Under the pieces are notes generated by a model. The model saw only the letters and a program-made list of their open reading frames with translations, was not told the origin of the DNA and did not search any database. From contig CP053154.1 of the NCBI GenBank assembly GCA_014607495.2, positions 7,936,001 to 8,000,000 of the forward strand: 64,000 bases of DNA, given 5' to 3'. Positions 56,201-64,000 of the stretch are shown piece after piece. The translations under genes and the position numbers were made by a program. The DNA is from Carposina sasakii. Lineage: Eukaryota; Arthropoda; Insecta; Lepidoptera; Carposinidae. Each line of letters begins with the position of its first letter. Position 1 is the stretch's first letter.

Positions 56201-59200
56201 AATAAATATATTATAAACAGGAGAGTTGACGAGATAATGTTGAATAAATTAATAATTTTAACAAATATTACTAAACTTGCAAACAGGGTTCGAACTGATA
56301 ATTATCAGGATAATTATCTCGATAAATATACCTTGATCTTTGATAATTATAAAAGTCAAACAGTAAAATTATCTAAGATTATCTAAGTTTATTTAAGTAT
56401 CTAAACACGATAGACTTAAAAAAATGTTAAGACTGACGTGAGAGATGTGAATTTCTTTTCTTTACCTACTTTCTTACTTTTTTTGACGTCATAAAAACAA
56501 ACTCTGAATTAAATTGCATATATCTCACATTATTATTTGTTGTATATTTATTGATGCCGGAAAACTTGACCCTCCTTGGGATAAATATATTATCTTTTAA
56601 ATAAAGAAAATTTCAAGTAGTTAAATGGCAAATCACATAGGATAATTATCGGATATTTATCAAGATAATTATCCAAAAAAATATTTATCTTGATAATTTC
56701 GAACCATGCTTGCAAATGAAAGTATACAACAATAAACAGAATATGCAAAAATAACAAACATAGTGGTTGTCCTATGAGAAGACACAAAATATTCTAGCAT
56801 CAATCGAATTAACAATTTCAAAACAAAGTAATTTCGAATAACAATAAATTTTGTTCATTTATGTATTATTTCACAAAATAAACAATACAAACACTTTAGT
56901 GCAACCAACCTCTGCCTAGCCTTAAGCCGGTTGGCGACAAACTGCAGCAACGCCGTCAGCTCAATGCTGTGCTTTTTGAACGCGGCGGCGGCGAAGGCAG
57001 CCAACGCTTGCAGCCAGGGCGGGTGTCCCCCCCCGCCCGCACCGCCGCGCCCGCCCGCACCTAGTGTCTCCACAAGGCAGTAGCCGAGTACGTCCAGCGA
57101 TAACGATGTTAGGTACTTCAGCGATTCTACCACGGGCCCGATTAGGTTGTCGTAGCTTTGTATCTGGAATGTTTAGGGGGACACATTTTAGAGTTTGTGA
57201 ATTTTTACGTTACTTGATTGCGTTAATGTTAACTATTCTACCAATGATGTACTACTACTTGTTCTCATTTTTATTACATAAAGTCATGTGTGATTGGTTG
57301 GCCACTTTACTGAATCCGTTCGATTTACTTTGAATTTCAAATGCACACTTAGCATACATTTTGTTAGGGGAAATAAATAAAGACATTTGCATACCAACTC
57401 AAAGAAACTGAAATACACATTAAATAAATGGTTGAACCCAGATTACAATGAAAATGGATCAAAAAAGTATAAGTGAAGTAAAGATAGTTTAACAAAAATA
57501 TCAATCAAATTATTAGCTGTTATATTAATGAAACAACAAAGCTTACCTGTAAAAGCATGTAATCAAAAAGGAAGGCTGGTGCAGCGTGTGACAGCTTCCC
57601 AATCAGTCGGCCCTGCGGCTTGATGTTCTCTTTGGAGACACGCTTCATTATGTGCTTGATTCTCTGCAGCGAGTTGCCACGGACAAGCAATAACGCTGGA
57701 ATCCTCTCGCCTGACTCATTCTTCCAACGGGCATATAGACAATACCTAAAATATTGAGATGAAATAGGTAGTTATTTGTTGCTTACATCATAAATAATCT
57801 ATATAAATAAAAATGACTCATCACACATAATTTCTGAACTACTGCACCAGATTTGATGACTCTTTTTTTGTGTTTGTTATTTCTCGGGTCATCTAGTATG
57901 TAATACAAATATGTAAAAAGCCAGTAGTTTACCAAGTAAATATGCTGGATCATCACCAATGACAATAAAATGACTCATATACCTATTTGTAAACTAAGTA
58001 AGTAAATGCATAAACGGTACACTTACCTGCACTGATAAGGAAACAATTTGAGCAAAGTATAGATCTCCTCTGCCATACAACAGTTACCCTCCATGAGTGT
58101 TAGAGCAGGCAGGATGGCTGCATCTAGCACGGTCAGGGTCTCATGATGCAGGGGATCTGAAGGCAAGCCGCGGGCCGTACGTAATATTCGAATTATCTGC
58201 GTGAAAGAATATTTTATTATTAAGTTAGTACAATAAATATAATAAACCAATATATTAAATAAAATAAAATAATGTGAAGATTCTAAGAATGTGAATATGT
58301 TTGGATATTTGGACAATCAAATATCAGAATAATATAAATCCTACTAATATTATTGTTGTATATTGGACAATTGAGGGTAGTTTTAGAAAGTGCAGTTTAG
58401 ATTCCAAAGAGGACAACAGTGCATGAGCTCTCCAAAACTGAGGACTATTTGTGAGTATATAATAGTGGCGACGAGGAAAAGTGTTGTTTTCAGTGCACAT
58501 TAGTGTTATATACAATATACTTTAAGTGTTTTGTGAATTTGTTGTGATACAAACGAAAAATATGGGCATAAAGTTTGGTGAGTTTGACATTGCACACGGT
58601 TGCTGGAAAAATTATATTGAAAGGTTCTGTTATGGCTTAGAAGCTTGTGATATTGTGGAAGATAGCAAGAAAAAGGCAAATTTATTATCTGTATGTGGCC
58701 CAGACCTCTATGATCTAATTGTTTCTTTGGTGGCCCCATCTCAAGTATCTCAGGTTACCTTCACTTTTATCAAAAATAAATTGGACTCTCACTTTCACCC
58801 AACTCCAAATGAAATAGTACAATCATATAAATTTCATACCAGAAATCAAGAGGAAGGGGAAAAAATGAGAGATTATATTGCACAGCTGAGAAAGTTAAGC
58901 ATAAATTGTAATTTTTCTGATTTGGATCGCACATTACGAGATAGACTGGTATGTGGGATTATAGATAAAGAAATACAAAAGAAGCTTTTACAACAAAGCA
59001 TATTAACTTTTGATCAAGCGTGTGATATTGCATTGTCTCATGAAACTGCAAATCTAGATTCAAACATAATAGTGGGGGTAGGTTCCAGTGGAAATAATCA
59101 TGAAATTGAAGTGCCGATGGAGGTGAACAAAGTTAGTAATATTAATAATTATGTGCAACAGAATAAACAAATTACTATAGATAAGTGTGTTCGGTGTGGA

Positions 59201-62200
59201 AAACATCATAGAGGAGAATGCAAGTTCCGTTGGAGTAAATGTAATTCTTGCGGTAAAATAGGCCATATAACTCCGGCATGTTTTAAAAATAAATACATTA
59301 ACAAGAATTCTCCAACTGTACCGAATTGTAATGGATTATATGAAGCTAAAATAAATAGTTAAGACAGGATAGGGTGGCTGCATTTATGATTAATGTTTTG
59401 TTAAATGGAATGAAGGTAGAAATGGAGGTAGACTCAGGGTGTGCATTTACACTGATAAGTGAAACAACGGCTAAACGTATATGGAATGACAATCTGCCAA
59501 AATTAGATGATATGGATATTGCACTAAAAACATGGACGGATAATAAGTTACAGTTATTGGGACAAATAGGTGTACAAGTTCAATATAAAGATATTAATAA
59601 ACAATTAATGATTATTATTGCAAAAGGGGCTGGTCCAAGTTTGATCGGCCGGAATTGGTTTCAAGATATGAGAATCACCATACAGGGTGTATATAACATC
59701 AAGGTAGGTGCTAATGAGAATTTAATTATGAATAAGATAATGGGAAAATATAAAGAATTATTTGAAGAAGGGCTAGGAAAATATACAGGGCCAGTGGTAA
59801 GTCTTAAGCCAAAAGAGGGAGCAACCCCTAGGTTTTTAAAATGTAGATCTATCCCATTTGCACTTAGAGAAAGAGTTTGCAAGGAAATTGACAGATTAGT
59901 AGAAGATAATGTTCTTGAAGCAACACCACATTCTGAATGGGCTACACCAATTGTTCCGGTACTCAAGCCAAATGGGAGTGTGAGGATCTGTGGAGATTAT
60001 AGGGCTACCGTAAATACTGTCACGGATACTGATACATATCCATTGCCAACGCTCAATGAAGCATTTGCACAAATACAGGGTGGTGTAATATTTACCAAAA
60101 TTGATTTAGATAGAGCTTATACGCAGGTTACGGTGGATGAACCTACATCTAATTTATTGACCTTAAACACACCAAAGGGTCTATATAAAATGAAAAGGCT
60201 ACCTTTTGGTGTTAAAGCATGTCCTGGTATTTTCCAGCGATTAATGACATCAGTATTGGCAGGCATTCCGGGTATTGCGGTATTATTGGATGATATAATT
60301 GTAACAGGTCGAAGCATAGAAGAACATAATTCTAGACTGAGCATGGTATTAGAGAAATTGCTTAAAGCAGGTCTAAAAGTAAATAAAGACAAGTGTAAAT
60401 TTGCAGCAAACTCGGTAAATTATTTGGGTTTTGTCATTGATGAATTTGGAATTCACCCGAGTGAAGAGAAAATTCATGCTATAGAGAAAACACCAGCACC
60501 AAGAAATCTTAGAGAGCTACAAGCATTTTTGGGCTTACTTAATTTTTATGATAGATTTTTACCACATAAGGCCACAATCGCAGAACCTCTTTACAAATTA
60601 TTGAACAAAGATGTTAAATGGCAATGGAAAAAAGAGCAGGAGCAAGCATTTACAAAATTAAAAATGATGCTGTCTAGTAAAGACACATTAGTACATTATG
60701 ATATGAACAAGAAACTAATTTTGTCATGTGATGCATCACAGTATGGGTTAGGGGCTGTACTGGAACACCAGATGAGTTACATAGAAATCACGATGGCATA
60801 GTGATTACCAAGGCATTGGCTAGGAGCTACTTCTGGTGGCCAAGTATTGATAGGAGCATAGAAGCACTTGTTCGAAATTGTCACATTTGTTCAGAAAATA
60901 GAAATATGCCAACACCGGTTTCCCATCAGTGGATCAGACCAGATAATGCTTGGTCCAGACTACACATGGATTATGCAGGACCGTTTCAAGGAAATTTTTT
61001 TTTGATACTTATTGATTCATTCTCCAAATGGCCAGAAGTAAAGATAGTGCAAGATTTAAGTAGTGCAACACTTATCAAAACATTAAGAGAAATATTTGCT
61101 GGACAGGGTCTACCTGATACAATTGTGAGTGATAATGGTAGGAGTTTTGTTTCTGAAGATTTTAGGAAATATTTAACATCAAATGGAATACGGCAAGTGT
61201 TGGTAGCACCATACCATCCAGCATCTAATGGCCAAGCAGAGCGCACGGTACAAACCATTAAAAATAAATTAAAGAAGCAAGCTACAGAACCCTGGCATAT
61301 AAGATTACCTAAGATTTTATATGGATTACGGACTACACCAAGTAGTGTCACAAATAAGATACCAGCTGAATTATTAAACAACAGACGTTTCAGAACAAAA
61401 TTTGATAATTTAAATCCACTTTCATGCAAGAATAGTGAACAATTAGAATCCATTGAGGATAATATCAGTAAGAAAACAAGAACGTTTAATGTGGGTGAGA
61501 CAGTCTACGTGAGAAATTACTGTGGATCACCACGATGGCTTAGAGGGGTGGTAGAGAAGAGAGTAGGGGTATGTCGTTATCAAGTGAGATGGAATGATAA
61601 ACTGCTAACCAGACATATCAACCAAATGCAAGCCTCGGGAATAGAGGATGGAGAGAAACATAAAAGCTCTCAGGAGAATAAAGTGGATCAGTATGAGGGT
61701 GATAAAATATTGTTGCCATCCCCAAGTAAATGGGCAGAAATAGTTGGAGTGTCGGGGCCACAGGACATTGCCTTACATGAGAGTCTAGAACCACAAATAG
61801 GATCATCCAGAATGTTTAGTAATAAACGCACGAGATCAAGCTCACCTACAACTCCTCCACAATCAAAACGAAGGACCACTAAAGCCAGTGATAAAGAATA
61901 TTCAGATGATGATTCAGAATCTCTGAATATAGAGTCTGATAGTGAATAAAGTGTGTAATTAAAGTTAATAGACATTAGTAATAGATTATAGTGTATATAT
62001 AGTTAAAATGAAGTGTAGTGATTTAAAAAGACGATAATATAGAACTATCTAAGGGGGAAGGCATGTTGTATATTGGACAATTGAGGGTAGTTTTAGAAAG
62101 TGCAGTTTAGATTCCAAAGAGGACAACAGTGCATGAGCTCTCCAAAACTGAGGACTATTTGTGAGTATATAATAATTATAAACGCGAAAGTTTATGAGGA

Positions 62201-63913
62201 TGTATGTAAGTATGTTTGCTGCTCTTCCACACAGACTACTGAATAGATTTTGATGAAACTTCACAATAATATAGCTTACATATCAGAATAATACATAGGC
62301 TACAATTCATTATCCCGGAGAAATATATTTATCTTAGATAATTTCGACATTTTGTTTTTTCTGCAGTCCACGCGGAATGAGTTCGCGGGCGTCCATTTGT
62401 TTATCATAATGTAGAAAAAATTAACAGCTTGAAATATATAAATGTGTTGCATCAATTTTGTATTTCCCATAGGAAATAGAAAGACCATAGTCTAACACTT
62501 TAAAGAAATTTCACAAAAATAAGAAAACCCAAAAGTAAATGCTAAGAACAAGGGCATAGATAATAATTTATGGATCTATTCCAATGCATCAAAACTTACC
62601 TTATACATTAAAACAGGATCATAATGCAGTGATGATCCCAGCAGTATGAGTGCAGGAATGACGATTTCCTTCAAATCTTCAAATTCATGACATGCAGGTG
62701 GAGCCAATTTGGATTCCAATGGTGGGACGGGTTTACCAATGATTTTTGGAGCTACTCGACATTTACTGAAAAAGAGGTATGACTCACTACATATTGATTG
62801 ACCAATTTACTATTACAAGCTCACCTCCACCAAGTTGGATAGCACATGCTATCATATTCCAATAATAAATAAACTGACAGTGCATGCTAAATTTATTCTA
62901 GAGGAGATATTCCAACATTTTTAACACACATTTCAAATGTTATTAGTAGTGTTGTGAGAAAACTGTTAGTATAGTTTTATTTGGACTCCAGTATAGGCCC
63001 CCTCTAGAATAATATTCCTGTGTCCTGTGTCATCATTAACACATTTTCTAGGCATGCCGACATCAGTGCAACGTCTAATGGCAGAACGCAAATAAGCGTC
63101 GCTGGCACCTCTAAAAAACGCAAAAAAGTAGTCGGCGGCACTGAATGTGTTATCTAAGTGTTATTAATAAATCAATACTTACTTCCTATAGATAGGTTCG
63201 ACCAAAGCGTGTAACATGGAGGCGAGTGCGGCGGCGGGGCGAGGCGGCATGCTGGCGGAGGGCAGCCGCGCCCACAGCGCTGAGAACTCGCGCCATGCAT
63301 TCACTTTCAGCAGCGCCTCGCTTAACACTAGCTTCTGGTTCTGCCAGTATTCCTACAATGTTTTGTGATTATCATAGATAGATAGATAGAAAAAAAATAT
63401 TTTCTACAAAAAACATTGTGTACAAGGGCGAGCCGAATGCCTTCTCTATCTATCAGCTAACCCGCCCCCTGATTACCTAATTTGCAATAGCAAAGCCGAA
63501 GCTAAGCAAAGCGATAGCGAAAATTCTACAATATTCGCCTTGAAATGTCAAAGTTCCTTTGAAATTCATTTTACATAATTTGACAAGCAATCAGCGATTT
63601 TTGTACAATTTTCGCTATCGCTTTGTTTTTGCTAGTTAGATAATAAGGGGGCCAATTACTTAACCATACATACATTACAGGCAGCTGGCCGTAAAATAAA
63701 TGGCTACTACTGCTGCTACGGATACTACTGTTTAGGATATCACAAAGATAAAGAATTAATTACCTGAGGGTCAGCCTTTTCTTCTATATATTCAGAGGGC
63801 CCATTAACCTGTGGTCCTTTTGTAGACACAATGTTAAGCCTTCTAATGTAATCTTGGACACTTTTAAGTTGTTTATCGGCTTCCTTTACCATCACTACAT
63901 CATCAGGGCGTAA
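41183..63913 (-). CDS. THOC2: THOC2, THO complex subunit 2 (partial: N-terminus beyond right edge)
   Basis: Scaffold of the nuclear THO/TREX complex, which couples transcription to mRNA packaging and export. Minus-strand exons in transcript order: 63764-63913, 63183-63352, 62600-62765, 58027-58196, 57547-57745, 56910-57163, 56010-56127, 55632-55764, 55024-55184, 54687-54943, 53705-53864, 53210-53458, 51987-52207, 51149-51317, 50598-50711, 49281-49407, 48702-48783, 48549-48618, 48161-48230, 47743-47783, 46634-46663, 41756-41854, 41343-41400, 41183-41265. All phases agree (1117 codons including stop; human THOC2 is ~1590 aa). Recognised THOC2 stretches include NPVLxYK-region [77 protein letters not shown] and [13 protein letters not shown]. 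The end is Lys/Arg/Glu-rich, as in vertebrates, finishing near HHYEKYHKR. Confidence 0.93.
42112..42180. mobile_element. MITE family B, degraded left half
   Basis: TGGTCGATTCTGACTGCC and 'agtaaaattagt' resemble the left arm of 17730-17874. Confidence 0.45.
42700..42915 (+). mobile_element. RTE-type LINE 3' tail
   Basis: 'gccgtgacttcgttcgcg', 'cctgggatttttcc' and 'aaaatcggtccagccgattc' mark a LINE end; no ORF. Confidence 0.6.
43015..43225 (+). mobile_element. LINE 3' tail fragment
   Basis: 'ccgcgactccgttagcg', 'accagtagttcctgag' and 'agctttgtatattagtaag' parallel the element at 39330-39545. Confidence 0.55.
43290..43505 (+). mobile_element. LINE-related scrap
   Basis: Short ORF ending TLMAPTPKK with 'ggatctgatgatgggatcc', a phrase I know from lepidopteran interspersed repeats. 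Not a host gene. Confidence 0.4.
44445..44535 (+). pseudogene. Coding scrap, second copy of the 28840-28950 fragment
   Basis: Reads [20 protein letters not shown] then EWV and a stop. Shares flanking 'ccatacagccattgt'. Confidence 0.5.
45838..46105 (-). repeat. Dispersed ~255-bp repeat, copy 2 (inverted)
   Basis: Reverse complement of 22082-22335, with small differences. Ends 'ggataaaggcgtgattat'. Confidence 0.75.
46634..47783 (-). CDS. THOC2: Two THOC2 micro-exons (41 nt and 30 nt)
   Basis: 47743-47783 (TTTTTCAG|AAGTAAAACG ... GGCAAG|GTGAGT) reads [13 protein letters not shown], matching the KRRKI motif of THOC2 tails. 46634-46663 (TGTGCCACAG|TTCTC ... AGTATG|GTAAGA) reads [10 protein letters not shown]. 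Lengths 2 and 0 mod 3 restore the phase between 48161 and 41854. Confidence 0.7.
48860..49260. repeat. Dispersed repeat ('ggagatgcagctgat' family), interrupted
   Basis: Shares 'aactgcaggatcac', 'atagcgggga.agatgta' and 'ggagatgcagctgat' with 2340-2525. About 220 bp (48965-49190, with 'gagacgttgg' and 'gagacgttgc') separates the halves, perhaps a nested insertion. THOC2 intron. Confidence 0.5.
49559..50397. mobile_element. 839-bp TIR element with TTTCATGAAA dyads and telomere-type repeats
   Basis: ~80-bp inverted termini (ATATGTCGTGGCCATATCG ... TATGGCCACGACATAT). Each arm carries three CATTTCATGAAATGG-type palindromes in tandem, and one more lies at 49725-49740. The middle has six GGTTA units (49981-50010). 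No transposase ORF. Lies in the THOC2 intron between 50598 and 49407. Confidence 0.85.
49981..50010 (+). repeat. Interstitial (TTAGG)6 telomere-type repeat
   Basis: Six perfect GGTTA units, the insect telomere sequence, inside the 49559-50397 element. Confidence 0.9.
50865..51020. repeat. Dispersed repeat ('ggagatgcagctgat' family)
   Basis: 'agttgctagcttat', 'ggagatgcagttgatgtat' and 'gcatcagcacaag' match 2340-2525. THOC2 intron. Confidence 0.6.
51720..51950 (-). mobile_element. LINE-derived repeat
   Basis: 'cagcctactgctggacgtagg' and 'gatacccacgggcaatcatga' are reverse-complement phrases of lepidopteran LINE 3' ends. THOC2 intron between 51987 and 51317. Confidence 0.5.
52283..52490 (-). 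pseudogene. Two tandem copies of a THOC2 exon start (pseudo-exon)
   Basis: The 5' end of exon 51987-52207 with its acceptor (52178-52282) is repeated at 52283-52391 and 52392-52490 with ~106-109-bp period. The middle copy has lost the CAG acceptor (CTGCTG). The outermost copy keeps GGCGCAG|TTATTCTGCGACAT. Confidence 0.75.
52988..53160 (-). pseudogene. Partial duplicate of the preceding THOC2 exon
   Basis: Minus strand repeats the last two thirds of exon 53210-53458 ([16 protein letters not shown] ... LCYDR) with a few substitutions (NFP for NFS) and keeps the GTGAGT donor. The 5' third is absent, a TAA lies just upstream in frame and no acceptor is visible, so it should be skipped. Confidence 0.8.
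53899..54163. mobile_element. TIR element, family F
   Basis: TATACAGGGTGTAACAGAAA ... TTTTGTTACACCCTGTATA, with ATGTTAAGCGA / TCGCTTAACAT and CATGTTTATTTTT / AAAAATAAACATG further in. A half copy is at 27797-27856. Confidence 0.8.
54481..54672. mobile_element. TIR element (MITE) 13 bp inside a THOC2 splice donor
   Basis: ATAATTGGACGTAGTTATGC then AAACGGGAACCAACCCAC pairs with GTGGGTTGGTTCCCGTTTGC then ATAACTATGTCCAATTAT, ~38 bp with one mismatch. The interior shares 'actttctatcaacct' with 17118-17133. The right end is 13 bp from the GT at 54686-54685 of exon 54687-54943. Confidence 0.85.
55235..55353. mobile_element. MITE family D, copy 2
   Basis: 'caagcacgaacatatcgac' ... 'ggttgatgcttaccc', homologous to 14582-14686. 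THOC2 intron. Confidence 0.65.
56275..56717. mobile_element. AT-rich TIR element with GATAATTATC dyads
   Basis: CTTGCAAACAGGGTTCGAAC ... TTCGAACCATGCTTGCAAAT inverted ends, followed on each side by several GATAATTATC / GATAAATAT palindromic motifs. No ORF of note. THOC2 intron. Confidence 0.75.
56910..57163 (-). CDS. THOC2: THOC2 exon with Gly-rich insertion
   Basis: Between the conserved [20 protein letters not shown] block and LQALAAF, positions ~57005-57060 encode a Gly-rich run ([12 protein letters not shown]) from very GC-rich DNA. It sits where vertebrate THOC2 has a short acidic linker, so it is probably a disordered loop. Confidence 0.8.
58354..58464 (+). repeat. 5' LTR (111 bp)
   Basis: Starts TGTTGTATATTGGACAATTG and ends GTGAGTATATAATA. 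By eye identical to 62064-62174. Unusually short for a Ty3/Gypsy LTR. Confidence 0.9.
58562..59362 (+). CDS. gag: Retrotransposon gag polyprotein
   Basis: ATG at 58562 ([20 protein letters not shown]), 266 aa. The N-terminal part has the helical retrotransposon-gag look ([19 protein letters not shown]). The C-terminal part has two zinc-knuckle-type Cys motifs, an atypical [12 protein letters not shown] and a canonical [14 protein letters not shown]. It packages element RNA into particles. The pol frame is -1 relative to gag, and the overlap is only ~4 nt at 59359-59362. Confidence 0.85.
   Translation: MGIKFGEFDIAHGCWKNYIERFCYGLEACDIVEDSKKKANLLSVCGPDLYDLIVSLVAPSQVSQVTFTFIKNKLDSHFHPTPNEIVQSYKFHTRNQEEGEKMRDYIAQLRKLSINCNFSDLDRTLRDRLVCGIIDKEIQKKLLQQSILTFDQACDIALSHETANLDSNIIVGVGSSGNNHEIEVPMEVNKVSNINNYVQQNKQITIDKCVRCGKHHRGECKFRWSKCNSCGKIGHITPACFKNKYINKNSPTVPNCNGLYEAKINS
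59374..60801 (+). CDS. pol: Retrotransposon pol, first part: protease, reverse transcriptase, start of RNase H
   Basis: Aspartic protease motif [11 protein letters not shown] near residue 20 of the frame. Reverse transcriptase with [13 protein letters not shown] (first catalytic Asp), [16 protein letters not shown] and [10 protein letters not shown] (Leu instead of Tyr/Phe before DD). RNase H begins with [14 protein letters not shown] and stops after a few residues at a deletion junction near 60770; the frame then terminates at 60799-60801. ATG at 59386; the frame is open from 59359. Confidence 0.85.
   Translation: MAAFMINVLLNGMKVEMEVDSGCAFTLISETTAKRIWNDNLPKLDDMDIALKTWTDNKLQLLGQIGVQVQYKDINKQLMIIIAKGAGPSLIGRNWFQDMRITIQGVYNIKVGANENLIMNKIMGKYKELFEEGLGKYTGPVVSLKPKEGATPRFLKCRSIPFALRERVCKEIDRLVEDNVLEATPHSEWATPIVPVLKPNGSVRICGDYRATVNTVTDTDTYPLPTLNEAFAQIQGGVIFTKIDLDRAYTQVTVDEPTSNLLTLNTPKGLYKMKRLPFGVKACPGIFQRLMTSVLAGIPGIAVLLDDIIVTGRSIEEHNSRLSMVLEKLLKAGLKVNKDKCKFAANSVNYLGFVIDEFGIHPSEEKIHAIEKTPAPRNLRELQAFLGLLNFYDRFLPHKATIAEPLYKLLNKDVKWQWKKEQEQAFTKLKMMLSSKDTLVHYDMNKKLILSCDASQYGLGAVLEHQMSYIEITMA
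60801..61949 (+). pseudogene. pol: Retrotransposon pol, second part: integrase without intact N-terminus
   Basis: The frame carries the CxxC half of the HHCC zinc motif (NCHICSENR), then the DDE core: [17 protein letters not shown], and E in [12 protein letters not shown]. It is followed by a C-terminal DNA-binding-like segment ([21 protein letters not shown]) and a Ser-rich tail. The His half lies upstream in the same frame but is cut off from the polymerase frame, so it cannot be made as normal pol. Confidence 0.8.
62064..62174 (+). repeat. 3' LTR (111 bp)
   Basis: Identical to the 5' LTR and preceded by a polypurine run (62050-62060). Confidence 0.9.
62175..62400 (+). mobile_element. RTE-type LINE 3' tail (target of the LTR element)
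   Basis: 'aaacgcgaaagtttatgag', 'ttcattatcccggag', 'taatttcgacattttg' and 'cgcgggcgtccatttg' match 26935-27290. Left remainder at 58321-58353. Confidence 0.7.
63371..63390. repeat. (GATA)n microsatellite
   Basis: Four to five GATA units; a similar run is at 54999-55018. Confidence 0.7.
63464..63652. mobile_element. MITE family A, copy 5
   Basis: GCCCCCTGATTACCTAATTT ... TAGATAATAAGGGGGC and 'agcgatagcgaaaatt' / 'aattttcgctatcgct' palindromes. Lies in a THOC2 intron. Confidence 0.75.
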
Positions 63914-64000
63914 CTAAAAATAAAGTTAATAACCATTACACAAAGAACACAACTATTTCCCATGCTTTAAATAGGATTTTCTCCATAGGATAAGATTCAA

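Larger units (their letters stand above)
58354..62174 (+). mobile_element. Ty3/Gypsy-type LTR retrotransposon, recent but internally deleted
   Basis: Two 111-bp LTRs with no visible difference (58354-58464, 62064-62174), ATTAT target duplication (58349-58353, 62175-62179), primer-binding-like GTGGCGACGAGG just after the left LTR and a purine run AAGGGGGAAGG before the right one. Order gag, protease, reverse transcriptase, integrase gives Ty3/Gypsy. No envelope gene. Most of RNase H and the integrase N-terminus are missing and the frame breaks near 60770. Antisense to THOC2. Confidence 0.93.
58197..62599 (-). other. 4.4-kb THOC2 intron filled by a retrotransposon in an older LINE
   Basis: After removing 58354-62174 and one ATTAT, the flanks join as '...tcctactaatattat' + 'aaacgcgaaagtttatg', a lepidopteran LINE tail that continues to ~62400. 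Confidence 0.75.

Overview
The window is a piece of an insect nuclear genome, most probably a moth or butterfly. The signs are short exons with GT-AG introns, AT-rich intergenic DNA full of 'taggtaggtacct' runs, tRNA-headed SINEs, RTE-type LINE tails, many palindromic TIR elements and one (TTAGG)n telomere-type run. No bacterial-style operon is present; almost all protein-coding sequence is split into exons.

Three host genes can be reconstructed. (1) Positions 1-12805, + strand: the 3' half of MADD/Rab3-GEF, a GDP/GTP exchange factor for Rab3-type GTPases in vesicle traffic. Thirteen phase-consistent exons are visible, plus an unexpected alternative last exon (7242-7349), an exon built of a 21-bp minisatellite (11396-11780) and a duplicated last splice acceptor (12581 / 12661). 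(2) Positions 18265-26685, - strand: a gene for a ~1420-aa nuclear-type protein with a Cys-rich segment like the conserved domain of MGA (MAX gene-associated protein). One 3.9-kb exon plus three small 3' exons; the apparent stop of the long ORF lies inside a 5' splice site. (3) Positions 41183-63913, - strand: THOC2, the scaffold subunit of the THO mRNA-export complex. 24 exons cover the C-terminal ~1116 residues; the first ~450 lie beyond the right edge.

Between and inside these genes most DNA is mobile-element debris. 12.8-18.3 kb: 3' UTR and several MITEs. 18.5-20.4 kb: a ~1.6-kb foldback element carrying a CXC-type zinc-domain ORF fragment. 26.7-41.2 kb: RTE tails, a hAT-like element with an 8-bp duplication, a 13-unit 108-bp satellite with trimer higher-order structure and a YY1/Pho-like motif in nearly every unit, a nested palindrome, a THAP-like first exon, a tRNA-derived SINE head and nested MITEs. 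49.6-50.4 kb: a TIR element with TTTCATGAAA dyads and telomere-type repeats. 58354-62174: a Ty3/Gypsy-type LTR retrotransposon with identical 111-bp LTRs and an ATTAT target duplication, which lacks most of RNase H. It sits antisense in a THOC2 intron. THOC2 introns also hold partial exon duplications (52988-53160 and 52283-52490).

The three genes are functionally unrelated (Rab exchange, chromatin/nuclear factor, mRNA export). Exon edges were read by eye from frame, splice consensus and remembered family conservation; no search was run.
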